A stretch of 64,000 bases of DNA, from assembly GCA_036346375.1 (NCBI GenBank), contig CM070512.1, positions 42,702,466-42,766,465 on the forward strand. The letters are read 5' to 3'. The position numbers were made by a program, and so were the translations under genes. Below the pieces are notes generated by a model. The model saw nothing but the letters and a program-made list of their open reading frames with translations. It ran no database searches and had not been told where the DNA came from. Source of the DNA: Guadua angustifolia (taxonomy: Eukaryota > Streptophyta > Magnoliopsida > Poales > Poaceae). Below are positions 1 to 13,393 of the stretch, one piece after another. Numbering within the stretch: position 1 is the stretch's first letter; every line of letters begins with the position of its first letter.

Positions 1-330
1 CGAGACATAAGACTGAACTGTTTGCTTGAGTTGAGGCCAGGCAAATAAGGCTTTCACTTTGTGGTATGTTGCCTGGACACCCGAATGACCACCAATACTA
101 CTTTGGTGGAGAGCCTGCAAAATGTGCTGCTGAGCGAGAGAGTTGTTGCCCACCCATATACGCCCTTTTAAGCGAATGACACCATTTGTTAAACTGTACC
201 CTTTGGAGTTGGATCCGGTGAGACTTAGTTCAGTGAGCAACTGTTTTGCTTCCTCGTCATCCTGATAGCTAGACACCAAATTTTCGAGCCAACTGGGAGT
301 ACTGACTGAGACATGGTGTAAATCTGTTTA
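1..330 (-). pseudogene. Gypsy RNase H-integrase linker and integrase zinc-binding domain
   Basis: Translation of the minus strand gives an open stretch without a start codon. It contains the motif HSSIGGHSGVQATYHKVK followed by WPQLK, which is the H-H half of the HHCC zinc-binding domain at the start of gypsy integrases. Upstream of it is a typical linker (GYSLTNGVIRLKGRIWVG). The cysteine half and the catalytic core lie beyond position 1. This is a piece of the same polyprotein as the neighbouring RT/RNase H remnant. Confidence 0.8.
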
Positions 331-366
331 ATCGGTTCAAGGTGATAAGGCGCCACCGCTTTATTC

Positions 367-1541
367 TCAGACTTTTTTGTATTGAATTTGAAATTGCAAG
401 CCCAAAAGTTTCACAAATGCTTTGTGTTGAATACCAGTCAGGAGTCGTTGTTCATTAAGATGCATTAATGCCTTTTGATCTGTTTTAATCAGAAATTCAT
501 TGTGCTGAAGGTAGGAGCGCCATTTAGAGACAGCTAACAATATTGCCAAACATTCTTTTTCATATGTAGACAATGCTTGATTGCGTGGGCTTAAGGCCTT
601 ACTGAGAAAAGCAATAGGATGATTGTGCTGCATTAGAACCGCACCAATTCCTCACATCGCATCGCTTTCTAGCACTTAACTGTTTGGTGAAGTCCGGCAA
701 GGCCAAAACAGGTGCCCTGACCAAAGCATGTTGGAGAGTTTTGAAAGCCTGATCAGCAATAGGTGTCCACTGAAACTGAATGCCCTTTTTTAATAAGGAT
801 GTGAGAGGCTTGCAAATTATACCATAGTGCTGGATAAATTTATGTAATAGCCCGCCAAACCCAAGAATCCTCTCAATTCCTTCACATTACTCTAAGACCG
901 CCAATCCAAAATAGCTTGAATTTTAGTGGAATCAAGAGAAACACCTTGAGGGTGATAATATGGCCTAAGTAGGCCAATTTCAGTTGACCAAAGGAGCACT
1001 TCACTTTCTTCAGAAACAACTGATGATGATCCAAAATTTTAAACACTTGACGAAGATGATGAACATGGTCAGCCAATGTACCACTATATATTAAAATATC
1101 ATCAACAAAAACTAAGACGAAACGCCTCAACAGGGGAGCAAATATGCGGTTCATGACACCTTGAAAAGTGGCAGGAGCGTTTGTGAGGCCGAACGGCATC
1201 ACCAAAAACTCATAGAGACCCTGGTGTGTACGGAATGCAGTTTTGTGTTCATCCCCCGCTGCCATACGGATTTGATGGTACCCGGACCTCAGATCCAATT
1301 TGGTAAACCAACAAGCATCGGCCAATTCGTCCAACAATTCATCAATGATTGGTAAAGGATGTTTATTCTTTACTGTGATTGCATTGAGGCGGCGATAATC
1401 AACACAGAAACGCCATGCTCCATCTTTCTTTTTGACGAGCAAAACGGGTGAAGCAAAGGGACTGGTACTCAGTTGAATGGCACCTTTGGCAAGCATGTCT
1501 GCAACTTGTCTTTTTGCTGCGGAGAGTAACGATATGCGCAC
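367..1541 (-). pseudogene. Gypsy reverse transcriptase and RNase H, frameshifted
   Basis: The piece at 882-1541 carries the RT core: YRRLNAITVKNKHPLP, LDLRSGYHQIRM, MPFGLTNAPATFQ and the catalytic FVDDILIYS (YXDD-type box with two aspartates). The frame breaks near 950. From there a second frame continues through RGFLGLAGYY to the RNase H part at 367-633 (HPIAFLSKALSPRNQALSTY, KTDQKALMHL). The family reads these as one polyprotein; here they are separate fragments. Not functional as it stands. The neighbours are the protease at higher coordinates and integrase at lower. Confidence 0.88.
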
Positions 1542-3501
1542 ACATTGACTGGCTGAGCGCCTGGAATAAGAGGAATAGAATGATCACAAGGACGTCTAGG
1601 AGGTAAGTGTGCAGACTCCCGAAACAAGTGATCATATTCAGACACCACCTGGGCAACCTCTTCCGGAATTTGCTCCAGTGCTGAATCGGGATTTGTCACA
1701 ACAGTATCATCCGACAAAGAATAAATGTGCACAAGATGAGTAATGGCTCCTCGGTTCAGTAACCCATGAAGCTCCTTGGAGCTAATTGGTGCTCCCTTAA
1801 ATAAATCATCTCGTATCCCTTGCAACTTGACACGGCGGCCATTCAGAGTGAATTTCATACATTTACTCTTCCAGTGCACCCACATGGGGCTATGATCCTC
1901 GAGCCAATCCTCTCCCAAAATCATATCATATGATCCTAGTGGCAAAATACGCATATCCTGCCGAAAAGAATGGCCCTGCACCCACCATTCCAGAGAGGGA
2001 ATGATCTTGCTACAAATCATCACACCTCCATCAGCTATAGTCAGTTTAATAGGTGGTATCTCTTCAGTCTGGTACTGTAGTTTGTGACAAAGAGCCTCAC
2101 TGACAAAGGAATAAGTACTGCCTGAGTCAACCAAAATCAAGATAACCTGCTTAGCAATCATACCTTGTAAACGCAATGTTTGCCGCTTAAAGGCAGATTT
2201 CTCCCAGCACTTGGCTACTAACATAAGCTCGTCACCATTATGGTCTTCAGCGTCACAGTAATCAGAGTCAGAGTTGGTGTTGGGATGCAATACCTCAATA
2301 AGCTCTTCGATCACATGCAAAGAGACCTTATCTGGGCACTTGTGGTTTTTGCTCCATTTTTCACCGCAAGTAAAGCAGAGGCCATTGGCCTTGCGAAACC
2401 CCCGCAGTGCCTCCAGTTTATCATCCCAACGATTGGTCGTGCTCTTCTTTGCTTCATTGGTGTTTTTATATTCCTCTGGTTTACTGGTCAGTTTGAACTT
2501 CTCAGTGTACTTTCCACCACTCCGTCCAAAACCACGATGATCCATTCGTTGCCCAACTTTCCTCCTCGTGTGTTCCAACTCTTCTTCTTGTAATACGGCT
2601 AAAGAAACAGCCTCATCCATGCTATTTGGATTGTGCAATACAATGGCAGAACGTATCTCCTCCTTCAAGCCTCCCAAGAAGTGTGATACAAAAAAGATTT
2701 CGTCCTGTGAAGAGTTATACATAAGTATGTGATGCTGAAGATTTTCAAACTTCTCTACATAATTAGCCACTGTGTCGCTTTGTTTCGAATTAATCAATTG
2801 ATTCATCTGCCTCTTATACGTATTCCTGCCAAACCTCCCTTCCACAGCCTCACATAGTGTGCTCCAATCTTCGAAACGTTCCTTGGCTTCTTGCTGCTCT
2901 GCCCATAATGCAAAGATTACCGTAAAAATGCAGTGATGCACATCTAGTGCGCAGGCTAGGATGAATTCCGAACACTTCAAAATATGTCTCACACTTGTCC
3001 TTCCACAATCTGGGATTCTCTCCATCAAACCGGGGAAACTCAAGTTTCGGCAGTGATTGTTTCGATTGATTAAATGGAACCAAATTCTACTCTTCAGTAG
3101 TCACTCTTCCTTCTCCAGGCCTAACATCAAACAACTGCAGGGCGTGTGATCCTTCTAGCTTGCTTCCACCTGGAGATGATCCCAGTATTCCCTTCCCGTT
3201 TCCTAGTGAATATTCCTGATCTCGCCTCCCATTCGCCAAGCTTTGCTTCATCGCCAAATACCGATTGAAGCTGTGTTACAACCGGTGGTAGCCCCGATTG
3301 AAACGGCTTGGGTTCCGCCGCCACCGCCCGTGTTTCAAGGACGTCCACCCTTCCATGCATCACGTCCACCTTGGAACGCACATCACTGACCTCCGATTTA
3401 ACCCCTTGAACATCATCTAAAATTTGTTTCAACAAGGCGTTCATACCTTCCAATTGATTTTCCACCGTCGCCATGGTTGATGTCACCTTCTCCTCAAACA
3501 A
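1469..3501 (-). pseudogene. Gypsy gag and aspartic protease, frameshifted
   Basis: The segment at 3127-3501 is a coiled-coil-like gag N-terminus (repeated hydrophobic/acidic heptads). Two overlapping frames then cover the retrotransposon gag core at about 2600-3083 (FARFDGENPRLW-like and NTYKRQMNQLINSKQSDTV stretches). A CCHC-like knuckle, CFTCGEKWSKNHKC, lies near 2336-2377. The protease motif LVDSGSTYSFVS is near 2120-2150, followed by SYDMILGEDWLEDHSPM. The piece ends where RT should begin, and there the frame breaks at about 1515. At least two frameshifts and a missing common start make this a relic. Confidence 0.87.
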
Positions 3502-3671
3502 CGACTGCCTCTTCTGCGGCGCCAGAATGAATTGGAGTCACAGGCCGAATCAAACGTGCCCAGTTGACCAAACTCAGTAACCGAGGTTTTTGCGGAAGGT
3601 CTCAGGATCGATCGCTCAATCCGAATCCCTCCAACCCGAGTTTGGAACCTTTACAACTTAGCCGAGTGATC

Positions 3672-3690
3672 GGAACCTGCTCTGATACCA
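3672..3690 (-). other. Primer-binding site (initiator tRNA-Met type)
   Basis: On the minus strand the sequence directly inside the LTR reads TGGTATCAGAGCAGG. This is the usual plant LTR-retrotransposon primer site complementary to the 3' end of tRNA-iMet. It lies two bases from the LTR edge and fixes the orientation and the 5' boundary of the internal region. Confidence 0.88.
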
Positions 3691-3692
3691 AG

Positions 3693-3988
3693 TGTGATGT
3701 TCATCCGAAGATTGGAGAAAGAAATAGGGATTGGATAGAAGAATGGGGAATCAGGAGACAGAGGAGGCAAGGGAGATATCGTATTTCTCATTTGTCGCCC
3801 CTTCCACAAGTCACCGCCAAAGTATTTATACTCCCTATTACAGTCTCTTACAGGTGGGACCTTTTCCCAGCTGTTAACATGCATGAAACTCACACAAAAA
3901 CATACTCATGCCTCAAAGGAAAAGACTTCGCCTGGGTTCCCGCATTTCCTTGCCTCAGCGCGTACTGTTGCTCATCCGGCACATAACA
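3693..3988 (-). repeat. 5' LTR of the gypsy element
   Basis: The stretch is 296 bp. In the element's orientation it begins TGTTATGTGCC and ends CATCACA, so it has the TG...CA ends and sits against the primer-binding site. A TATA box (TATAAATACTT on the minus strand, about 3824-3834) lies inside it, as expected of an LTR promoter. No second LTR is in the window for comparison, so the outer edge rests on the TG...CA ends. Confidence 0.75.
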
Positions 3989-4785
3989 AATGTGCAGGTC
4001 TAGTCCGAAGCCACGTGAACTGAATAGTAGTCCGAAGCCACGTGAACTACATAGTAGTCCTCATACACATCGACAATCACCTAGTAATTTTCATGCACAA
4101 AAAGAAGCCTTTTTATTGTTAGGCCTAACTTCTTCTGAAAAAGAATCGTAATGTGCTGTCTTTTTGTTGGGAGCAAAAGAGGTAATTATATGTTTAGCCT
4201 AACAACCAGATTGATGGTCTCAGCAAAAATCTGTTTTAGGAAGATAGAATTTGTTTATCGGTATATTATTGTTTCTTATTTATGTTAGAGAATTTTTTTA
4301 AGGAGGTGGAAGAAAGAGGTGATGGAGAAGGGAGAAGAGGGAAGAGAGAAAGAAAGAAAGAAAGACCACTGTATATATTCTTTTAAGGGTTTTTGATAAA
4401 CATCTGAGTGATTCCTAGACATTTTAATGAGTGAAGATGAATATCTTCTCCGATTCACATTCAGGATTTGCACTGTTCATTCGTACTTCAACATCTCAAC
4501 GAACCGGCCAACCGACTTCCAGATGTTATCCGATAAATGGGAATCGATAAATATCCCTCCCTCCAACATTTCACAATGCATGCATCCAATTCCAACGAAA
4601 TAAAGTTCCACGTTTAATACAGATCATCACATGACAACAGCTTAATTACCATGCAACTGCATGCTTACATTGCATGCCTCGCATAGATGCACACTACACG
4701 CCAGATTGGCACACACCACCACAGCCTCCATGCATGCAAGATTAATTAATTGAAAGCTAACAACAGTGCAACACCACCACTAGCG
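3989..4785. other. Intergenic, with a short tandem duplication
   Basis: No gene is visible. At 4000-4056 the phrase TAGTCCGAAGCCACGTGAAC is present twice in tandem, about 26 bp apart. The remainder holds a GA-rich patch (about 4300-4370) and the 3' flank of the DUF642 gene. Confidence 0.5.
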
Positions 4786-6133
4786 CTAGGCCTTCAATGG
4801 CTGCACCTTGACCTGATCGATCACTGGGCCGCACAGCGAGATGCCGTCGCTCGCGCTGGTGTGGTAGTACGAGCTGTAGAACGTCACCCTTGTCCGGTAC
4901 CCGCTCGCCAAGAACCGGAGGCTGGCCTGCCGGGACCCGCCGCCGCCGCGCGACGCGAAGGGAACCGCCTTCGTCGCGTTGCCGGCGAGGACGTGGACGA
5001 GCATGGCGCCGTGGCAGCCGTCCTTGGCGTCGCCGACGGTGAAGGAGAGGTTGTAGGCGCCGCTGGGGGCGGTGCGGATGACCTGCGCGATCGCGCCCTC
5101 GCGACCGGCGACCAGCTCCACGGCGCGCTGGCCCTGGGGCACCGCGAAGTGGGGTGCGTCGATGAGGCGGACCGGCCGACGGGACTCGACGATCCACCCT
5201 GGGAGTGGCGACGTCGCGTCTTTCTGCGCCGGCGGGAGGAGCACGCCGGCCGTCGAGTTGTTGATCGCCGGCGGGCCGGCCTCGAAGTCGCCGTTCCGGA
5301 TCAGGTTGTCTGCATGCGTCAATGGCGACGCAAGCAGAGGAGCTCAGTATCGTTCATGGCGCTGTTAGTTCTCATGGCTGGGTTCTTGGGTTAGTTAGTT
5401 ACCTTTCGTTGGCAACGGCGAGGGGAGCTCCTTGATGGCGACGCCTGCGAGGAGGGGGCCGCAGGCAGGGTCGTCGTGCGCGGCGGGGTTGCTGAACACG
5501 ACCTGAGCGTCGCGCTCTGCGGCGCGGAAGCCCCAGGCCCAGGCGTCGGCAGCACTGGCTCCGTAGAGCGTGCGCACGGGCACGTCGGTGGGCGCGGAGA
5601 GCGACGGCGACACGGCCACGCGCAGCGCCTCGTCCTGCGCGCAGGTGCGCGTGGCCGCGAACGTGAGCGCGTACGCGGCGCCCGGGCGCACGGCCACAGC
5701 CTGCGCCGCGGAGGCGCGGCTGCCCAACCGGAGCGCGTGCACGCTCGGCGGCACAGGGAAGTACATGCCCCCCGGCTGCGGCCCGCCGGAGACGTACTCG
5801 ACGTGGCCCAGCAGCGCCCACCCCGGCAGCGAGTCCCGGCCCACGATCACCGTGTTGTTCAGCCTCCGGGGGCTCATCGCGAAGTTGCCATTGATGAGCA
5901 CACCTGGTCCAAGAAACAGAGACCACCAAGTTATAAACCATTTCGACAAACGCGGCATTGATTCTTGCAAGAAACGAGGACCAGAAAGACGAGCAATGTT
6001 TCGTAGTACCATTACCGTCAGGGATCTCAACGTGAGCTCGAGGAGCAGGAGCCGGCGGAACGGCGGCGACGACGGTGGCGGACGAGGAGAGGGGCAGGAG
6101 CAGAAGCAGAAACACTCCACACAAGAGCTCCAT
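4786..6133 (-). CDS. DUF642 cell-wall protein (BIIDXI-like), three exons
   Basis: The exons are 6016-6133, 5403-5903 and 4786-5309 (minus strand). All junctions have GT...AG, the phases match, and the sum is 1143 nt (380 aa), normal for the family. Residues 1-25 form a secretory signal peptide (MELLCGVFLLLLLPLSSS). Two galactose-binding-like DUF642 repeats follow. The first begins GVLINGNFAMSP and ends ACGPLLAGVAIKEL. The second begins NLIRNGDFEAGP and ends SLCGPVIDQVKV. Each repeat carries the paired cysteines typical of the family. DUF642 proteins are plant-specific, apoplastic, and known to bind cell-wall polysaccharide and pectin methylesterase. The start was chosen because it gives the signal peptide; an ATG farther upstream in another frame has none. 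Exons are GC-rich and intact, so the gene looks functional. Confidence 0.92.
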
Positions 6134-6196
6134 TGCTTTCTTGTTGGCTTGATGGCTTCTACCACAGTTTGGTGACTAAGAGATCAAGAGGTGGCC

Positions 6197-6206
6197 TATA
6201 TATATA
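6197..6206 (-). promoter_or_regulatory. TATA box of the DUF642 gene
   Basis: The minus strand reads TATATATATAGGCC about 65 bp upstream of the start codon. It is the only TATA-like run close to the gene and leaves a short 5' leader. No other element was identified. Confidence 0.55.
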
Positions 6207-9916
<3,710 letters not shown>

Positions 9917-12326
9917 ATGCTAGTTTACTATATGCATATACACATAGATGTACACCTTCTATTTTTGAATTATACTTTGTTCTTAAAGCTAATTCAAATC
10001 AAGTTTATTTCTTAATCATATTAGCAAATTTAGGTATCCTATTGTCATATGAGTGTTTAGAAATCATTTTTATTTATTTTAGATTTCTCTTGCATAAATT
10101 ATTCGCTTTGAGTATTTATTGTATCGAGAATAATTCTTTAATAGAAAATAATTCAAAAGGTGAAATTCAAATATTTTTATATATTTGGGTTTCTGGAAGT
10201 ATAAGAATTCCATTAAAATTAGTTTCATTCAATTCTGAGTTTATGTGTAGAATTTTTATGTATAGCATATATTTAGGTCTTTTCTTTAAATTTAAATTTC
10301 AAATTCACCCAATGCTCTGTTTTCAAAATATTTTTGCATATTCTTAAAGTACTTGATTTTAGATGAAGTTATAATTTTTTTATTGGATTTGGAATAAAAA
10401 TGTGAAAGTTATATTAATTTGAATAGTGTCAGTTTTGGAAAATCATAAGAGACCACAAAATACGTTTTCTCAATTGGGAAAGCATATTCCACTTTTGAGC
10501 ATAGGATTCATTTGAACTCAAGTTGCTGACAGTGACTAATGGGCTCCACAAGATAGAGAGAAAAAGCAGGGGAGGTGGCTAAGGCATGGCGGCGCTAACT
10601 AACGGTAGCCGGATTTGGCAGGCGGGCGGTGTGGTGAGTTGAAGATGGATACCATGGACTTAGGGATAGGCTCAGCTAAGCTCGAGGTTAACCAGGACGA
10701 GCCGCCACTGAGGGTTCGCAGCAGAGGAAATGGTGCCCCGCCAAAGAAGTTGAAGAAAGGAGTCTTGAGCTCAGGTGATGCCGGATTAAGCATTAGTGAC
10801 GTAGGGGAGTTCTATTTTACTGCTTACCTTGGTCGGAGGCCGATTGATCTATTCCACCACTAGGGAACTAGACTCGGGGAAGAACAGTTACACGGCGGTG
10901 GTGGTAAGAAGAAGATGAACTGAAAATGAAGCTCGCATGAGGTTTAGAGATGCCTAAGGATGTTCCTCGCTCAAGGAATTTGGAAGTCTCTCACCGCGAA
11001 GCTGAAATCGAATTCTCCCCTTTTTCTATGTATTCCGGAAATGGTGAATGGTGGCGATTTTGGGCACAGGATGTTTTCAGTTCTTGGAACTCCAGTGGCA
11101 GTGTGGTAGCTAAGTGTGCGCTAAATGGCTTTAAATAGCCAAGTTGGGTTGGCCTTAATAGGGTTTGAATGGAGGGGAGGAAATGCGCCCGGTTCTGTTC
11201 TTGGCGATGAGATGGCGTGAGTTTTCTGGTGCTAGGACAAGATAGAGCAAGGCACGGGAGAGGCCGAGGACAAACGTGGCAATGGTCAAGCGTGGGCGGT
11301 GCTGATGCGTTCAACTAGATCGAGCAGAGTCAGATGAGGGGATGAATCGGGAGATCTCAGAGAGCTGATCAGCTGAGTGAGAACGATGGTGAGGAAGAAA
11401 AAGAGAATGCCAGGTGGGGTCAAGTCCACTGAGCAGTGACTGAACTGGTTTCTCCGTTGCTTCTAGTGAACGGGGTCGCTACAGTCCCCAGGCCCACCTA
11501 TCGGCGTGATAGAGTGGTTATAAGGATAACCATGACCCGGATAGCTCGGTATTTGCATTAATTCACCCATCAAATCACAGAATTTTTTTTGAAATTTTTT
11601 TACTAGGGTCTTCTGGTAGCTTTTATTTCCCAGTAAAAATATTAAGTCAAAATATTCTATAGAAAAATTATAAAATTTCTGACATTTAGACACTTTCCAA
11701 AATTTCCTTTTCAAATTTTATTTTATTTAAGGGTGATAATGATATTATTTATTTTAAAACTTTTTATCAAGATTTTATTTGTGTTTATAGTGCTCCCATA
11801 AAAATTTCAAGTTAATATATTATGTATTTATTTTGTAAGAATTCTGACATTCCAATTTTTAGATTTTAGTGTTTCAGTTTTTGAATTTTAAAAGGCCTTA
11901 AATTATATTATTAATTTCTAATATTTTTATCAGAGGTACATAATGTCTTTAGGATGTTATAGTAAATTTTTCAGCTGAATATAATGTACTAAAAGTTTAT
12001 ATTAATTCTGACTATGCACTGTTTTCAGTCAAAAGGTTGTATTTTCATTTATCATCTCATTATCCTGTGCATAAATTTTTTTACTGGCTGAAATGATCTA
12101 TATTCATGCTTAAGGATTTTTATTGTAAATTTCTCAAAATTTTACTTTTACCTTTTTATTTTTCACCATTATCCATTCATTAACTCCATATGTTGGATTT
12201 TTCACACAAAGCATAAATTCAAAGAAATCCAAATAAAAACCAATAATGCCAAGAAAACTCAGAAATAATCATATTCAAATTCAAAATATACATTTTCACT
12301 TTATTGAAATCTTTGGGATGTTACAA
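9917..12326 (-). repeat. Probable gypsy LTR-type sequence, minus orientation
   Basis: The plus strand ends CTTTGGGATGTTACA at 12326. On the minus strand this is TGTAACATCCCAAAG, a very common start of large plant gypsy LTRs. From there inward comes an AT-rich part, then a GC-rich transcribed-looking part (about 10540-11460), the same general layout as the LTR at 41.7-45.0 kb. The other end was not found. No host gene is credible here; the short frames in 10599-11314 look like LTR leader sequence. Confidence 0.4.
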
Positions 12327-12519
12327 AGATAGGTTTGTAATATATCTACTTGAAGTTGAGTAAATTTTACAAAATCACACTGAATTTGACAAAACTACAC
12401 TTTTAAAAATAATTTTTTAAATAGCTACACTAACTTCTGAATAACATTTTTTAAAACTGCACTTTTAAGTAATACCGTCATCATGACCCCTCGTCAGAAT
12501 AACAAGGCCATCCATGACG

Positions 12520-13114
12520 TTATTGTTTAGATGTGAGGTATTGTGCGTCGTTCTGCAGAGGCAATTGTAGTTCTGTACAACCGATGTTTAAAAGCGTGAT
12601 TTTATAAGTTATGCATAGTTAGGTACTTAGGTGTGTGTTTAAGTGAAACCAATACTTAAAAGTGTGGTTTTACGACAGTTCTGTCAAAAGAAACATGGTT
12701 CTATAAAATATAAGTGCACGGCGTCCGTACCTCCTGCCGAAACCGATCCGATCCGGCCGCGTGCAGACAGTACTTGAAAAAAGGCAGTAACGAACGCTTC
12801 CGGAGCTGCTCTAGGACTCCAAGCATCGATTGACGGGGGAAAGAAAAGGTAGCTTTCGTTGACGAAAACGGATCGCCCAGCCTTAGAAACACATACGGGA
12901 CGGGAGCAAACGTATATAGAAACGCTCCGTGCATGGGCATGCATCTCCTTTTAGGTGCATCTTCGTGCATGCTAGCACCTGCTGGACAGATCGCTCGGCA
13001 CCGAACGGAAGAAGATCCACGACGAAAAAGGCATGTGGCGTGTTATTTGCTCGTTAGCGTGTCCGTATGTTGTAACAGAAATATATATATACCATGTTAA
13101 ATAATTTCTATGTT
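12520..13114. repeat. Dispersed repeat, copy 1
   Basis: This stretch aligns with 16370-17131 over several blocks, for example CAGTTCTGTCAAAAG / TGGTTTTGTCAAAAG, CCTGCCGAAACCGATCC in both, TTTTAGGTGCATCTTCGTGC in both, and AAATAATTTCTATGTT at the end of both. The similar blocks also give matching minus-strand frames (HEDAPKRRC). The nature of the repeat is unknown: non-autonomous transposon, promoter capture or LTR pair are all possible. Copy 1 is the version without the Stowaway MITE. Confidence 0.7.
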
Positions 13115-13345
13115 CACTATAAGAAAACAACAATTTTTCGTCAGCCCACAATATTTTCGTCGGCTCTCCATAGGCCGACGACAAAAATAACAATTTTTTG
13201 TCAGCCCAAGCAAAACCGACAAAAATAAATTTATTTTCGCCCAAGCCAACAAATTGATTTAAAATAGTCTCCGCCAGTATGCATTTGAATTTCAAATTAT
13301 TTTCGTCGGCTTCAGTAGCCGACGAAAAAACCTCGGCCCACTTGT
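13115..13345. mobile_element. CACTA transposon terminus with subterminal repeats
   Basis: The sequence starts CACTATAAGAAAAC exactly where dispersed-repeat copy 1 ends. It then shows TTTCGTCAGCC, TTTTCGTCGGC, GGCCGACGACAAAA and GCCGACGAAAAAA in both orientations, the direct and inverted subterminal motifs of CACTA (En/Spm) elements. The matching far terminus was not found, so only this end is supported. Confidence 0.75.
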
Positions 13346-13393
13346 ATAATGCCAAGAGTAATAGGCTAAACCTTCTAGCTTGAATCTTACCAA

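Larger units (their letters stand above)
1..3988 (-). mobile_element. Ty3/gypsy LTR retrotransposon, 5' part, degraded
   Basis: Reading from high to low coordinates, the element shows LTR, primer-binding site, gag, protease, reverse transcriptase, RNase H and the start of integrase, which is the Ty3/gypsy order. The rest of integrase and the 3' LTR lie beyond the left edge of the window. The coding part is split by several frameshifts, near 3090, 1515, 950 and 640, so the copy is not autonomous. The outer end is placed at 3988 because the LTR starting there gives a TG...CA pair with short inverted ends. The right-hand 5-bp target duplication would be AATGT, but its partner is outside the window. 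Confidence 0.9.

Noticed and set aside
4750..5394. Long plus-strand frames over the DUF642 gene (also 5476-5961 and 5570-6175)
   Set aside because: They are antisense shadows of GC-rich exons; the minus strand carries the signal peptide, both domains and consistent splice sites.
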